Part shown: positions 6,292-13,375 of the stretch, one piece after another | Layout: each line of letters opens with the position of its first letter | Position numbering within the stretch: the first letter of the stretch is position 1 | From: CAYGZA01 sp964354135 | GTDB lineage: Bacteria > Planctomycetota > Planctomycetia > Pirellulales > Thermoguttaceae | Direction: 5' to 3' | Length of the DNA stretch: 13,595 bases | NCBI GenBank assembly: GCA_964354135.1 | Contig: CAYGZA010000182.1 | Span: 1-13,595, forward strand | Translations under genes and position numbers: made by a program | Notes under the pieces: generated by a model | Database searches by the model: none | The model's input: only the letters and a program-made list of their open reading frames with translations | Told to the model about the DNA's origin: nothing

Positions 6292-6298
6292 CGTAGCG

Positions 6299-6314
6299 GC
6301 CGGGCTTGCCCGGC
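6299..6314. repeat. Perfect GC palindrome in the UroD-kinase spacer
   Basis: GCCGGGC and GCCCGGC are separated by TT, a 7-bp perfect stem (or 6 bp with a 4-nt loop). No U-run follows, so it is not a standard intrinsic terminator. It could be an attenuating or mRNA-processing hairpin between the two genes, or part of a repeated spacer element. It ends 28 bp before the kinase start. Confidence 0.6.
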
Positions 6315-6342
6315 AAGAGAAGACGACGGACGAGAGTATCCC

Positions 6343-7878
6343 ATGGACTACCTGATCGGCATTGATCTCGGCTCTACGAATCTCAAGGCCATCGCCTACG
6401 ACCTCGCCGGCAATGCAGTGGCGAAAGCAAGCCGGCCGAACGAGCGAGTCAATCCCTATCCCGAGCAGCCGCAGTGGGCCATCTGGCGCCCGGAGGCCAT
6501 CTGGGGCGGCGTCTGCGATTCACTCCGCGAGATCGTCGCCCAGTTGGATGACCCAAAGAGCGTCCGGGGCGTGGCCGTCACCGGCATGGGCATGGACGGC
6601 CTGCCCGTGGCCAAGGACGGAAGTTGGCTCTACCCCTTCATCAGTTGGCACTGCCCGCGGACCGAGCCGCAGTACCGCTGGTGGCTGGAGCACGTCGGGG
6701 CCGAGCGGCAGTTCGCGGTGGGCGGGAACCAGATCTGGGTCTTCAACACCGCCTTGCGGCTTCTGTGGATGCGCCAGAACGAGCCGGCGATCCTCCGAGA
6801 GACCGACAAGTGGCTCCTGATCGAGGATTTCGTCAACTTCATGCTCTGCGGCCGCCACGCCACCGACTATAGCATGGCGTCCACCACGCTCTTGTTCGAC
6901 CAGCGGCGGCGGACGTGGTCGGACGAGCTGCTGGAGGCATCCGGCATCGACCGGCGGCTGCTGTGCGATCCGATGCCCAGCGGCACCGTCCTGGGCGAGG
7001 TCCACGCCAAGGCCGCGGAAGCGACCGGGCTGCCGCGGGGAACGCCGGTCGTGCTCGGCGGCCACGATTACTGCTGCGGGGCCCTGCCGACCGGGGCCTT
7101 CAAGCCCGGCGTGGTGCTCGACGTGGCCGGCACCTGGGAGATGGTGGTCGCCGCCTTGCCCGAGCCGGTCCTCACGCCCGCCGTCCGCCGGATGGGCATC
7201 CTCGTCGACTCGCACGTGGCCCGCGGCGCCTGGGCCGCGATGGGCGCCACGGTCGCCGCCGACATGCTCGAATGGTTCCGCAACCAGTTCGGCTTCGAGG
7301 AGCGCGAGAAGGCGGCGGCCGAAGGGGGCCTCGACTGGGACTACCTGATGGCGGCCGCCCGGGCCTCGCCGCCGGGCGCCCGCGGCGCGATGTTCCTGCC
7401 GCACATGTCCGGGAGCCACTGCCCGGTGGTCGATCACCAGTCGTTGGGCGCACTGGTCGGCCTGCGGAACATCGTCACCAAGGGCGACGTGCTCCGCGCG
7501 GTGATCGAGGGGCTCGACTACCAGTTCCTCCAGGTGGTCCGCGGGTTTGAATCGAGCCTGGGCGCAAGGCCCGACAAGATCGTGGCCATCGGCGGGGCGG
7601 TCAACAACGCCTTCTGGATGCAGAACAAGGCCGACGTGGTGGGCAAACCGATCGAGGTCCCGCGGCTCGACGAGGCGGTCGTGCTTGGAGCGGCGATTCT
7701 CGCCGGGATCGGGGTGGGACTGTACCGCGACGAGCAAGACGCGCTGGAGCGGGTCCACCAGCCGGGCCGCACGTACGAGCCCGATCCGTTCCTGGCGGAG
7801 CGCTACGCCGCCGGGTTCGCGAAATACGAGCGGCTCTATCCCACCCTGAAGCCGCTGAACGCGACCTTGCACGCATAG
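6343..7878 (+). CDS. FGGY-family carbohydrate kinase
   Basis: The 511-residue protein is a full-length FGGY kinase (family about 490-530 residues), which transfers phosphate from ATP to a sugar, polyol or sugar acid. It shows the first phosphate-binding loop GIDLGSTNLK (5-14), GMGMDG in the substrate cleft (about 81-86), GGHD with the probable catalytic base Asp242 (239-242), GTW-type ADP loop (VAGTWEM), and the C-terminal adenosine motif GGAVNNAFWMQNK (417-429). The GGHD form and the GMGMDG cleft differ from typical xylulokinase (GGGD, GQMHG), suggesting an uncharacterised subgroup. The ATG at 6343 directly precedes the conserved start; GAGAG lies about 6 nt upstream. UroD-like genes flank it on both sides on the same strand, with 21 bp to the next. 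It would supply the phosphorylated substrate for the nearby class II aldolase; that link is inference. Confidence 0.94.
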   Translation: MDYLIGIDLGSTNLKAIAYDLAGNAVAKASRPNERVNPYPEQPQWAIWRPEAIWGGVCDSLREIVAQLDDPKSVRGVAVTGMGMDGLPVAKDGSWLYPFISWHCPRTEPQYRWWLEHVGAERQFAVGGNQIWVFNTALRLLWMRQNEPAILRETDKWLLIEDFVNFMLCGRHATDYSMASTTLLFDQRRRTWSDELLEASGIDRRLLCDPMPSGTVLGEVHAKAAEATGLPRGTPVVLGGHDYCCGALPTGAFKPGVVLDVAGTWEMVVAALPEPVLTPAVRRMGILVDSHVARGAWAAMGATVAADMLEWFRNQFGFEEREKAAAEGGLDWDYLMAAARASPPGARGAMFLPHMSGSHCPVVDHQSLGALVGLRNIVTKGDVLRAVIEGLDYQFLQVVRGFESSLGARPDKIVAIGGAVNNAFWMQNKADVVGKPIEVPRLDEAVVLGAAILAGIGVGLYRDEQDALERVHQPGRTYEPDPFLAERYAAGFAKYERLYPTLKPLNATLHA

Positions 7879-7899
7879 AGCCGCGCCCTGGGCATTGCG

Positions 7900-8931
7900 A
7901 TGACCTCACGAGAACGTGTGATCCACGCCTTGATGCACGAAGCGGTCGATCGGGCACCGCGCGACCTTTGGGTCGCACCGGCAGTCGAGATGTTCCACGC
8001 CGACGAGGTGGCGGAGATGAGGTTCCGCTATCCCAGCGACATCATCCGGCCCGAGTTCCGCTGGCCGCGGGGAGTCCGCGCCAAAGGCGACCCCGGCGAA
8101 GTGGGAGAACACACCGACGCATGGGGCTGCATCTGGCAGGTGTTCAGGCGAGGGATGCCCGGGGAAGTGACAGGGCACCCTTTGGCCGACCTCGCGCAAA
8201 TCGCCACGTACCACCCTCCTTGGGAGCTGCTGGAGAAGGCCAATCTCAGCACGGTCGGTCGTAGCTGCGCGGCGACCCCGCGGTTCGTGCTGGCCTGGAG
8301 CGACGTGCGGCCGTTCGAGCGCCTCCAGTTGCTTCACGGCCCTGCGGCAACGCGGGCGGAATTGGCCTCCCCGGGCAGGGCCCTCCGCGACCTTCTGGCC
8401 ATGCTCCACGACTTCTCGTGCCGGGAGATCGAGATGTGGGCGTCGACGGACGTGGACGGCGTCGCCTTTGCCGACAACTGGGGTTCGACGCACTCGCTTG
8501 TGATTCCGCGGCAGGTCTGGCGCGACCTGTTCAAGCCCCTCTATCGCCGGTACTGCGAGATCCTCCGCTTGCGCGACAAGTTCGTCTTCTTCCGCTACGG
8601 GGGGAACGTCGCGGAGATTCTTGAGGACCTGGTCGAGATAGGCGTGGACGCGGTGAATGTCGATCTGTTCTTGACGGACCTGGACGTGCTGGCCGAGAAG
8701 CTCCGCGGGCGGATTACCTTCTGGGGCGAGATCGACCGGCAGCGGATCCTGCCCTTCGGGACTCCCGGCGAGGTCCGCACGGCCGTCGGCCGGGTCCGCG
8801 CAGCGTTGGATCAGGGGCGCGGGGGCGTGATTGCCAGGTGCGAGTGGGGCCCCGGCGTCCCGTTCAGGAACGTGGCCGCCGTCTTCGAGCAGTGGCTGGC
8901 CCCGATGCCCGTCCACGCCCACGCGCCGTAG
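7900..8931 (+). CDS. Uroporphyrinogen decarboxylase-like protein 2 (divergent)
   Basis: This 343-residue second UroD-superfamily protein starts 21 bp after the kinase stop and is surely cotranscribed with it. The family pattern is seen in MTSRERVIHALMHEAVDRAPRD at the N-terminus, DVDGVAFADNWGS (184-196), an IGVDAVN segment (247-253), FWGEIDRQ (274-281) and CEWGPGVPFRNVAAVFEQW (314-332). It is only distantly similar to protein 1 and is missing the His-x-Asp of the HTDGN motif: the aligned segment is RYGGN (232-236). It has a separate Cys-rich feature (Cys77, Cys123, Cys174, Cys219, Cys314), of which Cys314 lies where metal or substrate groups are placed in relatives. It has no signal peptide. 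The two proteins may form a heterodimer or act on successive steps. ATG at 7900 has no clear Shine-Dalgarno. Function unknown. Confidence 0.85.
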   Translation: MTSRERVIHALMHEAVDRAPRDLWVAPAVEMFHADEVAEMRFRYPSDIIRPEFRWPRGVRAKGDPGEVGEHTDAWGCIWQVFRRGMPGEVTGHPLADLAQIATYHPPWELLEKANLSTVGRSCAATPRFVLAWSDVRPFERLQLLHGPAATRAELASPGRALRDLLAMLHDFSCREIEMWASTDVDGVAFADNWGSTHSLVIPRQVWRDLFKPLYRRYCEILRLRDKFVFFRYGGNVAEILEDLVEIGVDAVNVDLFLTDLDVLAEKLRGRITFWGEIDRQRILPFGTPGEVRTAVGRVRAALDQGRGGVIARCEWGPGVPFRNVAAVFEQWLAPMPVHAHAP

Positions 8932-8952
8932 AAGGGCGAAGGGACCTCCCGG

Positions 8953-9798
8953 TCAGCGCCGGAGCAAGAGCGCGACCGTCAGCGTCAACCCGATCGCCAC
9001 GATGATCCGCCGGACGTTCTCCTGCCCGATCCGCCGGGCCGTGCCCGCGCCGGCATAGCCGCCCAGGATCGCCCCGGCGGCCATCAGCGAGGCCAGCCGC
9101 CAATCCACCAGCCCTTTGACGATGAACAGGATCGCGGCGACGGCGTTGATGCACATCCCGCCCGTGTTCTTGAGCCCGTTCATGCGGTGGATGTTGGTGA
9201 ATCCCAGATACCCGAGAGCGGCCAACATGAGGATGCCGATCCCCGCGCCGAAATAACCGCCGTAGACGGCCACGAAGAGCTGGAAAGCCAGCACGGTCAA
9301 CCAGCGCCGCGGGGAAAAATGGTCCTCGCCCTCCCGGAAAGAGACGGCGTCGGACCGGGCGTCCTCGCCTGACGTCCCTGCGGCCCGGCGGCGCTGCCAG
9401 CGTGCAAGGGGCCGCTGGGCGGCAAACAAGAGGGTCGCCAGCAGAACCAGGTAGGGAACAAGTGCGGCGAACGTCTCATTATCAGTCCACAAGAGCAATA
9501 GCGCCCCGACAAGCCCGCCCAAGAAGCTCGGCACGGCCAATAGCGCGATCGCCTTGTGGCTGCGGCCGATCTCGCGGCGGTAGCCCCAGAGGCTGCCGAG
9601 CTGCCCGGGCCAGAGGGCAACCGTGCTGGTGGCGTTGGCGAGCTTTTCCAACTGTCCTGCCCATGAGGGCGTGAGCTGTCCTGCCCATAGGAGCGCGGGG
9701 AACGTGAGCAGCGTCCCGCCCCCGGCCACGGAATTGACTGCCCCGGCCGCGGCGGCAATGAAGAAAAGCGCGGGATACTGATACCACGTCGGGTCCAT
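8953..9798 (-). CDS. TauE/SafE-family membrane permease (sulfite/sulfonate exporter type)
   Basis: The 281-residue integral membrane protein has the two-fold repeat of the TauE/SafE family: GAVNSVAGGGTLLTFPALL (19-37) and NATSTVALWPGQ (55-66) in the first half, GGYFGAGIGILMLAALG (about 180-196) and NGLKN in the second half. About eight hydrophobic segments are visible, separated by a charged cytoplasmic linker (about 130-165). Members export sulfite, sulfoacetate or other organic anions, but most are uncharacterised. An unusual in-frame insertion WAGQLTPSWAGQL lies where the family normally continues directly from FPALL to NATS. The ATG at 9798 has no Shine-Dalgarno. It is convergent with UroD-like gene 2 (21 bp apart) and downstream of the large diheme gene, from which it is separated by 92 bp; cotranscription with the latter is possible. 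Confidence 0.88.
   Translation of the reverse strand: MDPTWYQYPALFFIAAAAGAVNSVAGGGTLLTFPALLWAGQLTPSWAGQLEKLANATSTVALWPGQLGSLWGYRREIGRSHKAIALLAVPSFLGGLVGALLLLWTDNETFAALVPYLVLLATLLFAAQRPLARWQRRRAAGTSGEDARSDAVSFREGEDHFSPRRWLTVLAFQLFVAVYGGYFGAGIGILMLAALGYLGFTNIHRMNGLKNTGGMCINAVAAILFIVKGLVDWRLASLMAAGAILGGYAGAGTARRIGQENVRRIIVAIGLTLTVALLLRR
9652..9688 (-). repeat. In-frame 24-bp-period duplication within the permease gene
   Basis: The 13-bp CTGTCCTGCCCAT occurs at 9652-9664 and again at 9676-9688 (plus-strand reading), period 24 bp, giving the repeated residues WAGQL in WAGQLTPS then WAGQLEKL (38-53). The reading frame is preserved. Confidence 0.75.
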
Positions 9799-9846
9799 GG
9801 GGGGATCATCAGGCTACGGCATGAAGACGCGAAACAATTTCCCCTC

Positions 9847-9878
9847 CCTTGGTGCCTTGGACCCTTGGCGCCTATGCG
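9847..9878 (+). repeat. Tandem 8-bp repeat, four copies of CCTTGGNN
   Basis: CCTTGGTG, CCTTGGAC, CCTTGGCG and CCTATGCG follow one another without gap. They lie in the 92-bp spacer between the permease and the diheme propeller gene. Confidence 0.6.
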
Positions 9879-9890
9879 TGAAACCCTCGC

Positions 9891-12800
9891 TCACGGCCGC
9901 TCGACGACCGGGGCGGTGGCGACCCTCGGGCGGATCGGCAGCTCTTCGATCCCCTCGAAGTTCGGATCGCCCAGGGCACGCAGCTCTTCCTCGCCCATGA
10001 ACGGGCAGCAGGCATCGACCCAGGTGATGAGCCGGTGGAGGCTCAGCGGATCGGCCTTCACGTCATAGTGCTTGCCGCTCATCGTCAGTTCCACCAGGCG
10101 GCTCTTGTACGAGAGATACTGCATCGGCCGGAGCGTCGCGTAGGCCCTCGGGTCATTCATGGTGAGATCCACGGACTCGACGGGAATCGCGCCGGCGATG
10201 CCGTAGCCCGGCTGGCCCTTGTTGGGCACGGGATTGTACCAGCCGGCCGAGCCGACCAGCGTCAGATACGGCTCCTTGAACACGCTGTGGCCGGGGCGGA
10301 GCGTCAGATCCATGTCCTTGCGGGCCTCCCCGGTGCCTTGGTGGCACTTGCCGCAGTAGCGGTCGAGCACGGGCTGGGCAAAGCGCTCGTAGCTGATGCT
10401 CTCCGTGCCCCAGGGCGGCGGCGAGAGTTCCGTCGGCCGGCGGCGCATCGCCAGCGGAAGAGGGTCGGGAACTCTTCTTGCCACGTCCGCGCCCGGCAAA
10501 CCTCCATCGTTCCCGGAAAGAAAGGTTCCCGGCCCCTTTCGCACCGGGGTGGTGCTGTGCATCTCGTGGCAGCCGACGCAGCCCCGCTGCTCGCCCGGCA
10601 AGACGCCGGTGAAGCTCCGCATGGTCTGGAGGCAGCGGTAGTGCTCGTCCAGGAGCTGGAAGTGCAGCGACCGGCCGGCCGGGACCTTGAAATACACCGA
10701 CCCGTCCGCCTCGACCGGCACGATCGAGAGCACCCGCTTGACCCCCTCCTCCTGCACGATCGAGACCGGCGGCCCGGAGTGCCGGTACGTCTTCCCCCAC
10801 GTGGTATACGTCTTGTGGTCCATCTGGAAGACCCGCAGGTACTTGACGCTGCCGCGCACCAGCTCGGGCACGCCCTGGTAGACGTCGGCGCTGTAGAAGA
10901 GGCCGGGCTGGGGCGGCTTGCGGTCCTTGCCGGTCCCCGGCCAGACCACCAGGTCCGGCTGCCGCGGCGGCGCCGCGCCAGGCTTCACGGGAATCGCGTG
11001 CAGCACGTTGTACACGCCCTCGTACACGAGCTCCCGGTTGCCGTCGGTATCCATCAGATAGAGCCGGAACTTGTCGCCTTCGCCGCGGGCGGAAACGAGG
11101 AAGTCCTTCTCGGAGAGCGGATACGGCGTCTTGTAGCCGGTGTAATTGCCGGAGGCGTGGTATTGCAGCGATTCCGGCGGCTCCAGCGGCGGCTTGCTGC
11201 ACTCCGGCCAGGGCCGGTCCAGCGTCACCTTCGTCAGCCCGTGCGGGAAATTGAAGCCCTTGTGCTGGTCGATGATGCCGATCGAGCCAGACCACCAGTC
11301 GTGATGGGCCACGCCGGAGAACATGACGCGGTGGCTGCCGGGGATCGGCCGCGGCTCGGCGAGGTGGTCGGGCCAGACCGACTGGTTGCCCCAGAAGACC
11401 GCCGTGTTCGTGCCGTCCTGGTTGGTGGTCCAGAGGCTTTGCACGCGCCAGAGCGGCTTGTCGGTGTATTCCCACCGGGAGTAGATCACGCGGCCGTCGT
11501 TCAATAGGGCGGGCACGAAGTCCGGCTCGCCGTTGTAGCTGATGAGGTAGATGTTGCCGCCGTCGGCGTCGCACCGGGCGAGGATGTACGAATAGATGAA
11601 CGGCCCGCAGCGGACGTGCGAATTGCCCCGCGTCGTGGTGAACAGGATGTGGCCGTCGGGCAGGTAGATCGGGTCCACGTCGTCGTAGTCGCTCTGGGTG
11701 AGCTGGCGCAGGCCGGAGCCGCCGACGTTCATCTCGTAGAGGCGAAAGCTCTTTTCGTCGTGCGGCTTGTAGCAGAAGAGGACCCGCCGGGCGTCGAACG
11801 AGAGGTCGGGCCGCCAGAAGCTGCCGGGCCGCTCGGGGGCGAGCTTGCGGACCTTGCCGCCCGGGTGGAGGCCATCGAGCACCAACAGCCGCCCGCCCGG
11901 AGTGGCCGTGATTCCCATCCGGTGGATCGCCTCGTGGATGTCGTTGACCCGGCCGCGTGGGTACGGCTGATCGATGAAGAGCGTTTGCGTGAAGTCGAGC
12001 ACGGGATTCCTAAACGCAATTGCCCGCTTCACGCGGCGGACGGCCAGATAGAGTTCTTTCGCCGCGGCGGCGTCGAGGCCCTTGGCGGCCGCGTCGTAGA
12101 GCCGCCTTTGCAGGGCCTCAAGCTGCGCCAAGTCACCCTTGAGGTCGCCAGTCCGCGGATCGGACGCGAGTCTCGCGGCGAGCAACCGCGCCCAGCCGAT
12201 CTCTTCGAGCGCCCGCTCGCCGAGCGGCTTCCCCATCGCCTGGAAGAGCCAGTCCTGCTGGAGTGCCGCGGCGGCCTCCTCGGCCGAAAGCGTCCGGGTA
12301 TCCGGCGTGGTGGGGTTTTCAACCCGGTAGGGGAGATAAATCCCCTCGGCAGCCAGCCTCTCATGGGCAAGCTGCTTGATCAGCTCCGGCGACGGCCCGG
12401 TGAAAGGCTTCCACTGTTCCCGCGGGATGCCCGCCGCCGCTTGAAGCTGCGCAAGCGAATTCCACGTGCCCGAGTAGCCGGCAAGCGGAGGGTTCAGCCC
12501 GGCCATGACGGCACACATCTTCGTCGCCGGGTCGTAGACCAGGAGCCCGCCCGTGCGGCGGTCGAGAAAGCTGAAATCGTTCCCTTCGTCGTGGTCCGAT
12601 TCGAGATTGGCGTAGGCCGTCAAACGGACGTCTTGGAGCGGCTCGGCCTGTGTACTGGCCAGCAGGAACTCGACCGCCACGACGGGCCCCTCGCCCGTCG
12701 CCGCCCGCACGCGGATGCGGAGCCTCTTGTCGGCCGTCTCCACCACGCCGATCGCTTCCTTCGGGCTGAGGCTGCGGACCGGCTCGACAATCCGAAGGTT

Positions 12801-13280
12801 TTCGGGCGTGCTATCGCCGTCGTGGGGCGTGCCGGCGCGGTGCTCTCCGGCGGCGTCCCGGTAATGGACGTACCAGGTGAACTGGCTGAGTTGCCCGCCG
12901 CGGGCGCAGCGGAGTGCCTGCCGCTCGACGCGCCAGCGGAAGAAACAGGGGCCTTCGAGGGCGAAATCCGTGGTGCCGTTCTCGATCCAGACCTTCGGCG
13001 CGGCCGGCGCGTGGGCCGCCGTCGCCGGGGCCGGCATCTTGGCGAACTGCCGCCGCGCCGTCTCAAGGTGCTTTACGACTCCATCCGGCGAATGATCGAA
13101 AGCAAACAGGACCACCTCGCGGGCCGGCTTGCCTTGCTCCACCGTGCCCACGCGCCAGGTGAGCACGCCGTCGGTGTTGCCGGCCGACTCCAGGCCGGCC
13201 GCCGGGCAAAGCGAGATCCCACCGCCGATCGCGAGCCAGAGGAGCCCTGCGGACAGAAGCGTAACGCGTGACGGCCTCAT
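9891..13280 (-). CDS. Secreted diheme c-type cytochrome with beta-propeller, hydrazine synthase alpha-like
   Basis: The 1129-residue protein starts with ATG at 13280 (AGGAG 7 nt upstream; the TTG at 13283 is less likely). Residues 1 to about 28 form a Sec signal peptide (basic RPSR, hydrophobic core LLSAGLLWLAIGGGISL, then PAAG), so it acts outside the cytoplasmic membrane. Residues about 425-830 carry TolB/PD40-like propeller repeats (RPDLSFDARRVLF; IYLPDGHILFTTTRG; FVPALLNDGRVIYSRWEY). Two c-heme motifs follow, CVGCH (901-905) and CGKCH (976-980). This order of propeller then hemes, and segments such as KPLWRVQSLWTTNQDGT, resemble the HzsA-like proteins widespread in planctomycetes without anammox. 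The N-terminal 400 residues are not recognised. A role in periplasmic electron transfer or oxidation of an organic substrate is plausible; hydrazine synthesis is not implied, since no HzsB/C gene is nearby. About 28 residues (914-942) between the hemes come from a repeat insertion. Confidence 0.85.
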   Translation of the reverse strand: MRPSRVTLLSAGLLWLAIGGGISLCPAAGLESAGNTDGVLTWRVGTVEQGKPAREVVLFAFDHSPDGVVKHLETARRQFAKMPAPATAAHAPAAPKVWIENGTTDFALEGPCFFRWRVERQALRCARGGQLSQFTWYVHYRDAAGEHRAGTPHDGDSTPENLRIVEPVRSLSPKEAIGVVETADKRLRIRVRAATGEGPVVAVEFLLASTQAEPLQDVRLTAYANLESDHDEGNDFSFLDRRTGGLLVYDPATKMCAVMAGLNPPLAGYSGTWNSLAQLQAAAGIPREQWKPFTGPSPELIKQLAHERLAAEGIYLPYRVENPTTPDTRTLSAEEAAAALQQDWLFQAMGKPLGERALEEIGWARLLAARLASDPRTGDLKGDLAQLEALQRRLYDAAAKGLDAAAAKELYLAVRRVKRAIAFRNPVLDFTQTLFIDQPYPRGRVNDIHEAIHRMGITATPGGRLLVLDGLHPGGKVRKLAPERPGSFWRPDLSFDARRVLFCYKPHDEKSFRLYEMNVGGSGLRQLTQSDYDDVDPIYLPDGHILFTTTRGNSHVRCGPFIYSYILARCDADGGNIYLISYNGEPDFVPALLNDGRVIYSRWEYTDKPLWRVQSLWTTNQDGTNTAVFWGNQSVWPDHLAEPRPIPGSHRVMFSGVAHHDWWSGSIGIIDQHKGFNFPHGLTKVTLDRPWPECSKPPLEPPESLQYHASGNYTGYKTPYPLSEKDFLVSARGEGDKFRLYLMDTDGNRELVYEGVYNVLHAIPVKPGAAPPRQPDLVVWPGTGKDRKPPQPGLFYSADVYQGVPELVRGSVKYLRVFQMDHKTYTTWGKTYRHSGPPVSIVQEEGVKRVLSIVPVEADGSVYFKVPAGRSLHFQLLDEHYRCLQTMRSFTGVLPGEQRGCVGCHEMHSTTPVRKGPGTFLSGNDGGLPGADVARRVPDPLPLAMRRRPTELSPPPWGTESISYERFAQPVLDRYCGKCHQGTGEARKDMDLTLRPGHSVFKEPYLTLVGSAGWYNPVPNKGQPGYGIAGAIPVESVDLTMNDPRAYATLRPMQYLSYKSRLVELTMSGKHYDVKADPLSLHRLITWVDACCPFMGEEELRALGDPNFEGIEELPIRPRVATAPVVERP
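10457..10540. repeat. REPIN-like pair of inverted palindromes inside the diheme gene
   Basis: Two 21-bp palindromes lie 42 bp apart in opposite orientation. The left has stem GAAGAG/CTCTTC and loop GGTCGGGAA (10457-10477). The right has stem GAAAGG/CCTTTC and loop TTCCCGGCC (10520-10540), whose complement GGCCGGGAA matches the left loop in eight of nine bases. Stem bases differ in a compensated way. The unit is exactly 84 bp, so the reading frame is kept; it encodes about residues 914-942, rich in Gly, Pro and Arg. The inner segment also has a TTGCC/GGCAA stem. Confidence 0.8.
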
Positions 13281-13350
13281 CAACGTTCTCCTGAGCGTTC
13301 AAGACCATTGTGATCCACCGCGGGCCGCGGCTCAAGACGTGCCAACCGCG

Positions 13351-13371
13351 GAAAAAGGGGGGACAGGCACC
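13351..13371 (+). repeat. REP-like tag (A-run, G-run, GACAGGCACC)
   Basis: GAAAAAGGGGGGACAGGCAC resembles, from memory, the GGGGACAGGC-type repeats often found near REP-associated (Y1) transposase genes in planctomycetes and proteobacteria. No transposase is in the window. It begins about 70 bp upstream of the diheme gene start. Confidence 0.4.
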
Positions 13372-13375
13372 GTGG

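Noticed and set aside
6299..6314. Intrinsic terminator after UroD-like gene 1
   Set aside because: The palindrome is strong but is followed by CAAGAGAAG, with no U-run on the plus strand and none usable on the minus strand.
11616..13271. Very long antisense frames (for example 551 codons here, 490 at 10035-11507, 450 at 6520-7872, 390 at 4936-6108)
   Set aside because: Long antisense frames are expected opposite genes with GC-rich third positions; the sense frames carry clear family motifs and the antisense ones none.
9891..13280. Evidence for anammox (hydrazine synthase)
   Set aside because: Only an alpha-like architecture is present; there is no beta or gamma subunit, hydrazine dehydrogenase or multiheme cluster in the window.
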